Origin: Leptoclinus maculatus
Lineage: Eukaryota; Chordata; Actinopteri; Perciformes; Stichaeidae
Length of the DNA: 64,000 nt
Assembly (NCBI GenBank): GCA_032191485.1
Contig: JAVDOI010000010.1
Coordinates: forward strand, 2,534,161 to 2,598,160
Reading direction: 5' to 3'
The position numbers and the translations under genes were made by a program. This document shows, one piece after another, positions 1-12,309 of this stretch; within the stretch, counting starts at the first letter, position 1, and each line of letters starts with the position of its first letter. The notes under the pieces were generated by a model that searched no databases, was not told the origin of the DNA, and saw only the letters and a list, made by a program, of their open reading frames with translations.

Positions 1-1595
1 GTCTTTCTGCGTAAATGGACAGAGTCCACTATCTACATGACCAGCTTAGCTCTGATGGACCTGCTCCTCCTCTTTCCTCTTCCCTTCAAAATGAACGCCA
101 CCCATCACCTCTGGCCTGCCTACCTCCAACCTCTCTGTTCGGTCTTGGAAAGCCTGTATTTTGGTGGGACGTACGGCAGCATCTACACCATCATGTGCAT
201 AGCTGTGGACCGATGGGTGGCCATCTGCCACCCGTTCGAAGCCAAGCAACTGCGTTCACCCAAAGTGGCCCTGGGGACCTGCGTCGGGGTCTGGGTGCTG
301 GTGCTGGCAGCGGTCTCTTCGGCCACCTATCGCTTCAGGGAGGCCCAGCAGACGAACTTCCACTGCTTCCACGAGTTTTCAGAGAAAGGCTGGAGCCCTC
401 CGCTCATCATCTGCGTGCTGGTGTTTGGGTTCCTGGTGCCTGCGTTGGTGGTGGTTTACTGTTCGGTCCAGACCATCTGGGCGCTTCAGCGGTCTGGCCA
501 GCGCAGCGCCCAGAGCCGCGCCTGTGTGAAGATCATCTACAGCAGCCTGAGTGCCTTCCTGCTTCCTTTCACCCCCAGCCACCTGGGCATCCTCCTGCAG
601 TTCCTGGTGAGAGACACACTGCAAGTTCATTTGAAGCAAACTGAGCTCTGAAGTGAAAATGATGAAGCAGGTTAAAGTAGGTAACAGATAAACGAGAAGA
701 CAAACTCACCTTATTTAGTAGCTGTTCTGGAGATTTTGATCACATAATCTTCATCAGCAAATGGGGTTTAGAACGGTTACAATGTAGACGTTGATATTTA
801 TTTGCGTTAGCTAGTGGGGCACACTCACATGCATGAACATGCACTAAAGAGCATGCCGCCCCGGCAATGTATAAACGCTGTTACATTGGAGTTAGAAGTT
901 GTGCTTCCTCCTTTGTTTTTAAACTAAGCTTAATGTGACTGATGCAATCAGGGCTTTTTGTTGGTGTTGTTATTTTTTTCTGCCAGGTTTGGATAGAGAG
1001 ATGACAAACCCATACGCTTACAGTTATACTATTCTATCATTTTGAGAGACATCTTATCTTATTTTATGTTACAAAGATATGTGCGTGGAAGCAAAGAAAG
1101 CAGCAATTTAACAAGTGGTGAAGCATAAAAATGCACTGTTCCTTTCATTTCAGTATTAAACATGTCATCTTTGACCATTATATTTCATAATATATAAGGC
1201 TGTATGTAATTTAAAAAAGATCCTGGAGCCAAAAGATAAATAGATGAATAAAAAAAATATTCAAGCTCATCACTGACGTTGACCTGGCTTCAAAAAGGCC
1301 TGATAGGAACCTGCACAACCTAGCCTCTAGTGTCATTGTAAGATTAGGCAGAATGGCCGACTAATGTTTCTCTGTCACGTGGTTCCAGGTACATCAAGGA
1401 GTGATTCAAGACTGCGGCAACAAGACCAGGATCAGCCTGTTCCTACAGACGGCGTTGTGCCTGTCCAACATCACCTGCTGTCTGGACGCTCTGTGCTACT
1501 ACTTCATCGCTCATGAGGTGAGGAGCCCCAAACATTCCTTCAGGGTATCAACGATCGGCCAAAGAAGAGCCACCTACAGCACTTCAGAGGTCTGA
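1..1595 (+). CDS. gpr55: GPR55-like class A GPCR, 3' part (5' cut by window edge)
   Basis: Two exons, 1-606 and 1389-1595, join in phase 0 (CTG|GTGAGA donor, TTCCAG|GTACAT acceptor) and give the last 270 residues of a rhodopsin-family receptor. The fragment opens in intracellular loop 1 and TM2. It then has TM3 ending in the DRY-type motif as DRW (residues 70-72 of the fragment), a conserved RSP loop, TM4-TM6, and a TM7 reading CCLDALCYYF in place of NPxxY. The motif LPFKM after TM2, the run LLQFLV at the end of TM6, and the TM7 signature match GPR55, the lysophosphatidylinositol receptor of the plasma membrane, better than its relative GPR35. The neighbour itm2c is also next to GPR55 in human 2q37. 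The C-terminal tail is short and Ser/Thr-rich. The first part, with the N-terminus and TM1, lies before base 1. The teleost paralogue (a or b) cannot be settled here. Confidence 0.85.
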
Positions 1596-2529
1596 ACACA
1601 CACTTGAATATTAAAAGTAAAATATGATATTTGTACGGCTGGAGGTCTGGCTTCATGTATTTTAGCAGGGCATTGAAACTGAAAAAGAGACGGTATTGTT
1701 TCCAGTAGCTGATGGGTGAAGCGTGGCATGCGCTAAGAGTGCTACTGTCTGAGTGCAACCTCATTTAACCACAGTGTTTGAGAGGAAGGCTGAGGGGGGA
1801 AGGGTCTGACGAGCTCTGATACAGGATTTGGTCCAGCGACAGGAAGCCCGTATTGATGCCTCTGTAACTTCAGAGAGCCCTGACACCCAAGATGTAGGAG
1901 ATTGTGAGATGGCTTCATGTCGTCCATTCCTGCACACCGATGAGCTGATGTGGGGTACGATTCATTTCAAAGCAGTAAAATCATTGCAGAGCTTTCAAGA
2001 AGTCAAGTCAAAGGCGCCAATACACTTTGGACCAATGTGGTTCAATAGCATCTCGTATATAAAATGCAGATTTAAATAAGAAGTCAACTTGAACAAGTAA
2101 ATTATCAAAACTGAAGCAAGTAGTAAGTATATTAATGTAACTTACAGATTTCATTCAAATATGAATTCAAATATTCACTTACCTAATATCAAGACACCAA
2201 CCAGTTGAGATCTGAAAACACATGAATATATGATTATTATTAATTGACAATTAGTTATAAATAATAGCTTATTGACAACAGATGTTTTTATCAACTCAAA
2301 CTACTTAAAACATTTTATTAATATGGTAATTGTTGACATTGTGTTAGGTTGGTTGTTCAGCACATTTTAAGAAATATTACTGACAAGTAACTTCAAGAAA
2401 ACTGGGAACACATAGCTTGAAAAGTGTATTCAACCCATGCATTCTGGGAATTCTGATGTTTGTATTTGTTTTGTATTTGGTGTGGAGGGAAGTTACATCG
2501 GTGTGTTAATCCTGTACAGTTCTTCTGTA

Positions 2530-2535
2530 AATAAA
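2530..2535 (+). terminator. Poly(A) signal AATAAA, gpr55
   Basis: AATAAA on the + strand, about 940 bases after the gpr55 stop codon, followed by a T/GT-rich stretch. No closer AATAAA was seen. This gives a 3' UTR of roughly 0.95 kb. Confidence 0.5.
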
Positions 2536-2592
2536 GCCTGAGTGACAAACATGTTCTGCTTGTATAGATTTCTAATTTATCTCGACCGTATC

Positions 2593-2634
<42 letters not shown>

Positions 2635-3790
2635 GTCATGATGACATATGTGAATATATATGAATATAAATATGCACTTTTTATTAGTTTTTTAATTACA
2701 TTTTTTACAATGTAACTTCAAACGTGCAATAATATTATTAAAATTGTTTAAAGCCTGCCATTAATAGCCTGACCCGTGCGCTGTTGTGATATTAGTATGT
2801 TTACGAGGACATTTGATTGATGTGCATGTCAGAGCTAATCCCAAACAGGAAGTTGCACTCGCAGTACATTGAGCCGCTCTCTGTTTTATTTTGCTCGTGT
2901 TGAACAGAGTTACCTTGTGGCAACAGTGGAAGGTTTTTCACAAGTCTCGATTGGGGGATTTTAGTGTGTATTAATGCAGTTTTTATCATATCAAACTTTT
3001 TTATTTTATGATACCGTCATGTTTTGGTTTACTTGCATCGCTTGTGTCTCGATACTTTTGCACAAGCCTCCTCTTTGTTGACTTCCTCTGTTATTTGTTT
3101 GTGCTCAATTCAGTTATGTTTCTGTTTTAATTTCTGTTTCTGTTGTTTTCCTTAAAGTGTCATTTGTTTTCATGAAGCCATGGAGATTCTTGATCTGCTC
3201 TTCTTCTGTTCTTCAGTGCAAGTGGTCTGAAAAATAAAGTCAGCCCTGACAAGAACATGAATATATGAATATTTATCAGAGCAAAGTCCTTAGGAGGTGG
3301 ATGATGTAGATTTAACACGTGTTAGTATTTTATACCACATGACACGTGGCTGTTGAAGAAAATAACAGAAATTATTACTTTACTCAGCTTTTCTCAATTA
3401 TATGCATGACATGTATTTTGAAACCAAATCGTTTTCTTCCCCTTTAGAGTGAAATACAGCGAATCACAAGAGATGCATCTTGTGATTTGTCACATTCACC
3501 ACGATGACGCTGCAGTTTTGCGGTCTATAGAAGCATCCTCCTCAGATAGTGAGCGACACATTCAAATACGTGCAGACTGCCCAACAGGAACTGAACTCGT
3601 CGGGGCTTTGAGTTTGTTACATTGTGTCTGCAGCTGTGATATTTTATATTACTACTTTATGAAGACTAGATGCCTTATTAGAAGCTGCACACATTGAAAT
3701 AATCACACGATCATCAACTACTCGACCCGATCATTTTCATATTCATGATGTGTATGATTTACTGATTAACATCCAATACACACAAAAGTT
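2536..3790. other. Intergenic gap between convergent gpr55 and itm2c
   Basis: AT-rich spacer with an (AT)n microsatellite at about 2596-2632. Short open frames here (for example 2801-2989 and 3449-3697) show no family motif and no convincing splice context. I see no gene. Confidence 0.6.
2596..2632. repeat. (AT)n microsatellite
   Basis: An uninterrupted alternating AT run of about 36 bases downstream of the gpr55 poly(A) signal. Confidence 0.95.
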
Positions 3791-3796
3791 TGATAA

Positions 3797-3802
3797 TTTA
3801 TT
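3797..3802 (-). terminator. Poly(A) signal AATAAA, itm2c
   Basis: TTTATT on the given strand reads AATAAA on the minus strand, about 1.04 kb after the itm2c stop codon. The 3' UTR would run from 4843 to about 3785. Confidence 0.5.
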
Positions 3803-4843
3803 CTTAAAGCAGCAAGATATTACAAGAAGAATCGACTGTACAATGAAATAAAGTATCCAGGACAATGACATATGAGCACATGTCACATGTCTCTCAACAG
3901 AGACTTATTTGCTCCAAGTTTTACATGAGAAAGACACCCCAATGTGTTTCTAAATTTGGACAAATTAACATTGTAGAGATTACAATGCCAGAATAGGACG
4001 GATTGGGGCGAGAGCTAAAGACAAGGAAGAGGAAGGAAGAGGAAGAGCAGGACAAAGTGTTAGCCTTTGATATCATCTACAGTAAGTGATCTAAACGAAT
4101 AAATATTTCATATATCCTTCACACGAAGCGTAGCATCTCTGACAGCAGACTTTGGTTCCTTCTGTCCCTCTAAAGCACTGCTACTAATTACAGTCTAAAG
4201 CCTTTATATCCAAGGAGTAGGAAAGTGTGATGCCGAAGGAAATAAAGAGACAAAACAAGTCGATTTCAGATAAAAATCTATGCATGTAGCAATATGAGAT
4301 CCAGAAGAAAATCAATTTACAGTATATATTGCTTAGGAACGATCAAAGTTATGTACACCCTTCATTAATGATACAAACCAACAAAGAAACGTCTAAAGTA
4401 CATGAGGTATGTTTCGCCATTTCGTGACATTCAAAACTAAAAAACAAACAACAACCAAGAAACAGATATTAACATGAGTGCACCATGCAAGCAGCTTCAA
4501 AAATACCCATACCATTACCCACAGTGCACTGGGTTACTAAATAACAACGAGGACATTTCTACAATAAACCTAAATCAAGTCTTAATCTGATGTAAATGTA
4601 ACAAACTGACACACATTAACATCTTATGCAGTGCTTGACGAGCTACAGATATATCCAAACACATTTATAACATCAGACTGTGAATAAAAAAAGACATTAA
4701 CAAAAAAGAGCATTTCCAACTTGAGACGAGAAACAAAAAGTAAAACTGTTGGACGGACAGTTGCTCTTAAAGTGCAGTTAAAAGCCTAAAGAATTCAAGA
4801 GGTATGGTTTCGGAGTTGGATGGCTGTTATTTCCTCCTCAGAT

Positions 4844-7800
4844 TTAGAACCTGTCGCAGATGACGGTCTCAACCACAAAAGTGTTCTCGAAGTGACGAAT
4901 GCTGTGGCACCTCTTTGTCTCGCGCCTCTCAATACCTGGAATAGAAAAGAAGACGCATTTAGATCACTGCTCAGTAGTGCAGGTTTCGCAGTAGTAATAT
5001 TATTTCTCGTGCTAAAAGCCTACGCGTGTCCCCCACACATCGCATCCTTATATGTACCGAGGGGAAGCTCGCTGCATCATATCTCTCACACCAATCGAAG
5101 GCAGCAACGACGGAGATATCGCTGAGGCGCATCACTACCTCCTCCACAGTGTGTGGATGTGTCCGCTGCACTACCAGTGACTCACTTAGCAGGAAGTTCC
5201 CAGGCTGCGCCCACATACGCACACTGACATGATAATCAGGCTGGTAGAGATACAATGTCTGAAATGTACACTAGGAAGCCCCTATTTGGTTTTGGTTGTT
5301 TTCTGCTTGGCCACATTACTTAACACTTTCTAGTGTTGGTGTGAAAGAGGGTGATAAGTTAGCAGAAGTGACCCATCCCTCGTCATATAGCATCTCATAC
5401 TGCCTTGATTGAGTTGACTGGAAAAAAGGAAGTGGATGTGAGCACTCACGTCTGTGCTGATTGAGGCGTCTGAGGCGGTAGGTTTCTTTGCCATAGCAGA
5501 GTCTGTGGATGAACGGGCCCAGCTGCCTCATGTTCCTCACCCTCCCCGTCACCACCATCTCCTCCTGGATGATGTAAGTCTGAGGAAGGTACGTCCCTCT
5601 CTGTGGCAAAAGAAACACAAATGAATCACTCAGTCGATCGGTCTGTGGGAAGAACACTGCACACCGGAAGATGGGAATATGCGGTCGTTCATCTCCAAAC
5701 GATGCTTTTACAACAGCTTCACATCAGCAGAGAGCGTAGAGCGTGCCTCACCTTGACATTGACGAGCAGCTCCCACAGGTTCCGTGGAGGCATCACCAAG
5801 GTTGTGTTCAGCTCAGTGATGTAGCATTTGTCCAAAGCAATGTCGTAATAAGCTGTGAGGCCCTGAAATAATTTTTTTTTAAAAAGGTTACAACCTAGGC
5901 TATAATGAAACACGAACAAGAAAATGCAATGAGAGCAAACCAGTGAACATACGGAGGCATTGACCTACCCTCTGAAAGTCGTGGATGATATCGGCGGGGT
6001 CACTGCCTCCGAAGTGTGGCACAGGTACACTGATCTGCTCGTAGTTGTCATCAAGGTAGATGCCAACATTCTCCTCGATTTCCTGACGGCCCCTCAGAGG
6101 AGCGTACACGGAGTCCTCGTAGACAACCCGGCAGTGGAACAAGCTGTCTTCTGGTATCTGCTAATGGGGCGCGATAGAGCTGGATTAGCATGTGACAGTT
6201 TTTTACTTTAGGTTGTATCTTTTTTTTAAATATTCGTGTTCATCAAACAGTCTGTGCCACTGGGTTCAGGATACAATCTAACAGAAGGGATCCAGCATGA
6301 ACTGACCTGAGGTATAAAGTAGTAGCGATAGACATAGATAGAGGACAGCACCAGTCCTGACATGAAGACCACCAGGCCAAAGGTGAGGCAGCAGAGGCCG
6401 GCTGGAAAAGGCTTTTTTTGCCTGACAGGAAGAACCAGCTGCCCCTGTGAAGAGAAGAGCAGTTTGGTTAAGAAAAGTCTGCTAGTTTGCCAAGAGATGT
6501 GTAAACTTAACCTGTATCTTTTTGACATGATGGTATTACATGGTATTTAGTAGGACCCTGAAGCTTTCACAACATAAAGGTGCAAAATGATGAACAGAAC
6601 ATTTTTCCGTTAATTGTGACAGGAGGTGGTTGCAAAGTCGTCAGTAAGGAGAGGAGATCTGACAGACGTAGGACGTACTGGAATGAAACGTACCAGATGC
6701 CCACCCACAGTCTGCTGCCTCTCCCTACTACTGTTGCCATGGAGAGCGGAAGCAGGGAGAACAGATTGTGCCAGGCTCTGACGAAGATGCTGGCACGTGG
6801 CCGTCTGGGTCTATTCTTGGAGGCCTACTTCCACGCTCCATATTTGTTAGTTCCTTTCGCGCCCTCAGTGGGAGTCAACGCGAGAGGAATTGCGTGGAGG
6901 AGTCCCTCAGTGGAGGCGGACACATTAATAGATCTACACACATTGGCTCTGACGCCTAGCCTACTGCCGCAGCCAATCAGAATCCATACAGCCTGTTAGA
7001 TCATGGCTTATTCTTCTGTTGACGTAACAAAGAAGTGAAAACTTGTGTGTGCAGAAGCGATGGATGCGTCATCAAGTTGTAATCATTGTGTACAGCGTGA
7101 TGAGAAAAAATAAGGGGGCTTAGACAGGCGTTCATTGTGTGCCAGATATCTAATTATGTTTAACTCCTGGGAGGTAGTCCAGAAAGGAGGCTAAGAAGAA
7201 CAGGACTTATTGTGACAAGCCCAGACATTTAATTTAGGTTTAAGTCATTTTACAATCCCAACTGGAAGATAACATGATCAGGCTAATTCAGTACTTGCGT
7301 AAAAAATCAAGACATCATGCACAATAAACTATCCATCTACTTTATTAAAGCAGTTTGTTTCATTTGGTTCAAAATGTCGCAATACCGGTTAAGCCCTGTT
7401 TAGCCATGGATTTGGGATATGCCATGTTGCAGATAAATTGCAGGGAATCAGTTGCTATTGTAACACAATGAGATTTTTAGTTCCTCTCTGAACCCCTCTT
7501 CAAATTAACTCAGATCCAGATCTTACTCATAGGATACAGGAAACCCTTTGGACAAATTGTTATTTTTTCCATATTGTTTGCTAATATTTAATCCTGATTT
7601 TTTTATAATGCCAATTTTGATACATAAAAAGCTACGCTTTCTGATCATGTGCACTGCTGATATACAACACACATTAATCCTGGATTCCCACTCTTAATTA
7701 CAGGCTCATAGTCTCTCAGGCGCTACCTGCAGGATCCACGTGGTATAGTCTCGTGACGCCACTAACTGGTGCAGTGATTCTACTACAGTTCTGTTGTTTA

Positions 7801-8550
7801 CTCATGTCGACAGAAACTGAGGCTATTTGCACGCCTACCGCCTATTCTGACAAAAGGGAAGGTTTTACTTTAACATATATGCATACTTAGACTTATATTA
7901 CATGTACGTATGAACCATTTAGATTACTTGTGTGATATTCTGCTGAAGGCACAATTACACGGCAGCCATCTGCAGTGTGTCCTCGCGGTGGCCAAACAAG
8001 GTGACGTAATGTCAACATCCCCTGGCTGGGATGGTCTTGTATGATGGGTCTTTTTCATTGTTATTATGACGTTACAGTGCATTAAGCTGTTTTTCTGTCA
8101 GAAATAGAGTCCTAGTAGTAACTGCACCAGAACAAGTAACGTAAAAAAACGGCACTAGTGATTTTCAACCATTCAGTAGCATTAAAAAAACAACAACTGC
8201 AACATAATATTTTAAGGTCATCCTGGCTTTTGAATACATTTTTGAATGCATAATCAAATAGGTCACGAAGTACCAGTTCAAAATCAAATCCCAACGAGTT
8301 GCATGACGGTGCATGACCAGGCAAATCAAACAATACAGCTTAAACTAATTAATTAGCGCTAATCTACTTAGCTATTACATGTGCAAAATGTCTACTAATG
8401 CTATACTGAGACACAAAACAAATGCCTCAACACAAAACAAAAAAACAAAGAGTGCAAACTCACGTGAGCCTGAGGTATAATGATCTTGTCTTCATCGATC
8501 TCTTTTTCAGGCTTCTGCGCCGTAACTGACTGGAAAGTGATCTTCACCAT
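4844..8550 (-). CDS. itm2c: Integral membrane protein 2C (BRICHOS family)
   Basis: Six coding exons on the minus strand: 8464-8550, 6307-6444, 5969-6157, 5752-5862, 5450-5600 and 4844-4935. All phases agree and give 255 residues (human ITM2C is 267). Order of parts: cytosolic N-terminus beginning MVKITFQ, one type II membrane segment (about residues 47-70), a linker, and the BRICHOS domain (about residues 110-210) with the block VPVPHFGGSDPADIIHDF and the paired cysteines. The C-terminus has dibasic sites around RIERRETKR, then a short peptide with two cysteines. The family acts as a type II Golgi/plasma membrane protein. ITM2B and ITM2C bind APP and limit amyloid-beta production, and proprotein convertases release the C-terminal peptide. 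BRICHOS presence and convertase-like site are seen; function is by family. Exon 3 has a tandem TAGCAG acceptor, so one extra Gln is possible (start at 6160). Confidence 0.95.
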
Positions 8551-8629
8551 GTTTGTTTGGTCAGTGTATGTTTGCTTTATCTCGTTAGCTGGTCTCAGTG
8601 CGCTGGTTTCATCCACCGAGCCGGGAAGA

Positions 8630-8636
8630 TTATATA
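8630..8636 (-). promoter_or_regulatory. Putative TATA box of itm2c
   Basis: Minus-strand TATATAA lies 80 bases before the itm2c ATG (8550), which fits a start site near 8600 and a 5' leader of about 50 bases in exon 1. The surrounding 100 bases are GC-richer than the flanks. Confidence 0.5.
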
Positions 8637-8639
8637 GCG

Positions 8640-10395
8640 GACTCAGTCTCGCCCCCGGGGATCAGTGACCTCAGAAGAGCGTATTCTCTGACGAACAAGC
8701 ACTGTGTGGGCCTGGAGGAAGAGACGCCTCGCGGCTGTCAAAATAAGAGTTCAGGTCTTGTTACAAAATTACATTTAACGCGAAATACGCTGTTTGTGGG
8801 CTCTTTGGTAAACACGTAAATACAATTAAATGTTCGAAGCTGTTTTGGCTGAAAATAAACTATTTTCATCTCCTTTTTGTTGGTATTAGACTACGTTGTG
8901 CCCTTATTCTGAAGGCAAGTGCCCGATATGGTAGTGCTTTCCGTATTTTATTTAAAGCTGCATGTCTTGTTCTCAACACTATCATCCGGAAATGTAGGGT
9001 TGTTTCAAACTCTCAGCCAGCTACCAGACTGCAATAAAGTTAGATCCATGTCACTAACACTGATAATTATAATAATGGTAATAATAACAGTTTGCACATG
9101 GGCATTAGCAAGGCATGTACAGCATCCAGTGTTGTACAATACAGTACAGTGTACTGTACAATGTGTGCTATAGTACAATGTATACCGTAGGTTTGAGTAT
9201 TTCATGTATAGTTTATAAATTATAGCATAATATAATGCAATGTAATATGATATGATTAATATAGTATAAACCTGTAAGAGGACCTAAAGCTAATTTTACA
9301 TTTCACTGCATGTGGCTACAAAAGGTATTCGTGTAAAATAAAAATAAATATTTTACAAATTCTTAGCTAAAGACGAATTTCAGGAATAGAAATGTCATGG
9401 TCAAATCATCAGATGTAATTATTATTTTTCTATGCATGTATACACTTTATGGCGGCCACAATCTTAACACCCAACAGCCAGACTATCAGCAGTGTACTGC
9501 AGCAATAATAGAGCTGGAACAGTGGATCACTGCAAACCAAACTTCATGTAATAGTACATGTCTACCGTTGCACAACACATGCAAATTCGCAGAGACCTGC
9601 GCACAGCTCTTGTCACCATTTATGAATAGCCACGAGAGTGTGTTCATATGATTCACAACCTAAATAATGTGTTTGAGTTGAAAAGCATTAGTAACTTTAA
9701 TTATACTAGAACCGACAATGAAAACGTTCAAATATAGGGATGATCTATTTTTTGTGTGACAGCACTGTTTCAGGCTGCTTATTCATTTTGAGAAGCTAAA
9801 GGCTCTTAAGTGTACTTCCCAAATGGCTCATCCCGTCCAATTCACATTATTTAATTTATTTCTACAGAGCACTAGTCCTCATAGGTGCACTGATGGCTCA
9901 CACTCAAGCAAGACATCCAGCTGACTAATGATGCAAAGTGACAATTAGCAGATAGATAGTGGTGTCACACATTAAAAGAGAGTGCTTAAGAATATTAACA
10001 TTAAGAAGTTAAATGGTGTTTGTTGTTTTTGCAAAAAGGAGCTCGATACACTGAAATGACCTACATGTGAAGCACTGGTTATAATTTGATTTCAGAGCAA
10101 TGTAGAATGGTTGTTGGCGTGCATTTCTATCTAAGATAAATGCTTTTTATTTCCATTGATTGTTACATATCTCATTTATTTCAGCTAAAAGATGATCATT
10201 TTTCTTGAACCAATCTCTGGTTGAATTTAATTTAAGAGCTCACGTCTTTAATCTTCATGTAACGTGAGGTTCAGACTGAAGTTGGGGACAAAAACTGACG
10301 TGACCACTGGTGACTAGCGGGTACGAGCCTTGCGCGCCCTGGATGTGTCTCGCTCTCGTCGTAGCCAGTTGACCCATTCATATGTAAATGAACCG
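8640..10395. other. Intergenic region between divergent itm2c and hes6
   Basis: itm2c and hes6 point away from each other here, so both promoters lie at the edges. The middle is AT-rich with no ORF I can assign. An 84-codon frame at 9397-9651 begins with a hydrophobic stretch but has no family match and no splice support. Confidence 0.6.
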
Positions 10396-10398
10396 TCA

Positions 10399-10404
10399 TA
10401 TATA
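10399..10404 (+). promoter_or_regulatory. Putative TATA box of hes6
   Basis: TATATA lies about 180 bases before the hes6 ATG and just after an octamer-like ATGTAAAT at about 10382. A start site near 10430 would give a leader of about 150 bases. TATA-driven promoters are usual in HES/her genes. Confidence 0.5.
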
Positions 10405-10581
10405 CCGAGCACAAGCCCCCTCGGAGCAGCATTGAGTAGCCCAGTCTTTCTGCAAGCTTTGTTGGCCGCTGGGATCGCCCGGCCATCTGTCCCATTGACG
10501 AGCTGTAACGGCTCTTTGGATTACACGCCGACCTCCAACCCAGTTGGTTTCTGGCAGCGCTTGGGTTAAACTTTTAACAAC

Positions 10582-11798
10582 ATGGCCCCCATCCGTAACG
10601 ACACAAACGCAGCGGACGGAGGTGATGACTGCAGTGGCATCAAATCTGACAGAAAGGTGAGGGATTATGTGGCCACTAAATACCAAGAGGCTTGTTTTGA
10701 CTCGGCTGATAACTGACAAAGTAACTCCATTGTCGTTACTGTTTTTGGCAGATGAGGAAACCTCTGGTGGAAAAGAAAAGGAGGGCTCGCATCAATGAAA
10801 GTTTACAAGAACTCAGAGTTCTCATGGCGGATGCAGACGTAAGTTAGGCTACTATGCGTATATTTTAGGCCCCTGCTTTGTGTTGTGTTTCTGCTCAAAA
10901 CATTGCATTGTCTACATTTGTGTTAGTTTAGCTAGCTTGTGTCGCCAGCGCTGGTTACTTACGCTTTTTTTTTTTACCCGCTGCAGTTACAATCAAAGAT
11001 GGAGAATGCCGAAGTGCTGGAGATGACAGTGAAACGGGTGGAGGGCGTCCTGCAGAACCGGGCTCAAGGTATACATTGTTTATCTAGGTTTACTTGACAG
11101 TACGCCATTAAACAACTGTTCATTATATATTTAACTTTTCACAAGCAAATATTAACCTAAACTTAATTTACATGGCGTCATTCCGCCGAACAATACAACG
11201 TTCATTTATGACGGTTAGCGCATTAATCTCCTAATTAACTGCTGCGGCCACAGGTGCGCGTGTGCATCTTCAACCGCGGCTCAGCCAATCAGAAGGCCAA
11301 CGGTTGTAACTGTCGGTTGGAAATGTAGCTTGGCTAACTCCTGAGCTAACGCATGTTTTACTTCATCTTTCCACAGAAGTGGATGCCGTAAACCGGGAGG
11401 CATGCGAGCGTTTCGCTGCGGGCTACATCCAGTGTATGCACGACGTGCACACTTTCGTGTCCAGCTGCCCGGGAATCGACCCAACAGTAGCCGCGGAGCT
11501 GTTGAACCACCTCCTGGAGAGCATGCCCCTCAACGACGAAGAGAGCCTCCGGGCGTTGCTCCCGGACACGGTGGCAGAGTGCCCCGGCAATAACAGCACT
11601 TGGTCCCTGTCTGAGGGCATGTACGCGGCTCTAGTGTCCCCGGCCCCCTCCACCACCTCCACCGACGACCTCTGCTCCGACCTGGATGAGACGTACTCGG
11701 AGCACAGTCACGTTTCTTCTTCAGAGGAGGCCGACTGCCAGGATGTGTTGGGCTTGCCTTCCTTAGCTTACTCCAAGTCCATGTGGAGACCGTGGTAG
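10582..11798 (+). CDS. hes6: Hes6 transcriptional regulator (bHLH-Orange, WRPW)
   Basis: Four exons, 10582-10656, 10752-10838, 10987-11068 and 11377-11798, give 221 residues with consistent phases. The bHLH spans about residues 26-82. Its basic part reads KPLVEKKRRARINESL, with the proline typical of Hairy/E(spl) proteins, and its loop is short, the mark of HES6. The Orange domain is at about 98-140 (ERFAAGYIQCMHDVHTF, then AAELLNHLLESMPL). A Ser/Asp/Glu-rich stretch follows, and the protein ends in WRPW, the Groucho/TLE docking tetrapeptide. HES6 works in the nucleus, pairs with HES1/Her proteins and modulates Notch-dependent neurogenesis and the somite clock. The start ATG sits in a short first exon just as in other HES genes. 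It converges on per2, its neighbour in human 2q37.3. HES7 was considered, but the Orange domain and acidic tail fit HES6. Confidence 0.96.
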
Positions 11799-12005
11799 AT
11801 CACGTCAAACAAGATAAATAGCATGTTTATAACGACACTAGATGATTTAATGCGTTGTGTTAGGATGTTTTGTGGGGTAGGCCTCAGCACACGACAATAA
11901 CACTGCTGAGATGACAACTTTGAAACTTGTTGAAAGGCATCTGAGAAGCTCTTTGTGTAATTAGTGGGGGGGGGGGGGGACTACAATACAGCTACAAATG
12001 TATTT

Positions 12006-12015
12006 AATAAATAAA
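12006..12015 (+). terminator. Poly(A) signals AATAAA (overlapping pair), hes6
   Basis: AATAAATAAA carries two overlapping AATAAA hexamers about 210 bases after the hes6 stop. A further AATAAA lies at 12302-12307 and could serve a longer transcript. A run of about 13 G sits at 11967-11979 inside the 3' UTR. Confidence 0.6.
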
Positions 12016-12309
12016 GTATGTAATTAAATCTGTTTGTCAGAAGTCAGAGACTTGTAGGGTCTTCATTTGGAAGTGTATTGGCCTTATATGGGCCTGCCTT
12101 CAGTGAAGGGGTAAATGCATATGTAAATATTTACTTGTTGAATATGAATGGTCTGTATAGAAGGTAGCTGTCCCACTAGCAATGCGTTGTTAGTTGTGTG
12201 TAAATTATTTTGTATTTAGGATGTCTTTAACTTTGTATTTATAAGTGTCCAATGACTTTTAGTAGGCTACCTCATCTGATTTGCCTAAGTTAAACCTTTT
12301 TAATAAATA

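Noticed and set aside
1..1595. Calling the receptor gpr35
   Set aside because: TM2 and TM6 motifs and the itm2c neighbour fit GPR55 better, although the two families are close.
9140..9158. Small palindrome in a TACAGTAC/GTACTGTA context
   Set aside because: Eight-base arms in an AT-rich simple-sequence area are expected by chance.
9397..9651. Small secreted protein with a hydrophobic start
   Set aside because: Low-complexity context, no poly(A) signal or splice sites, no family.
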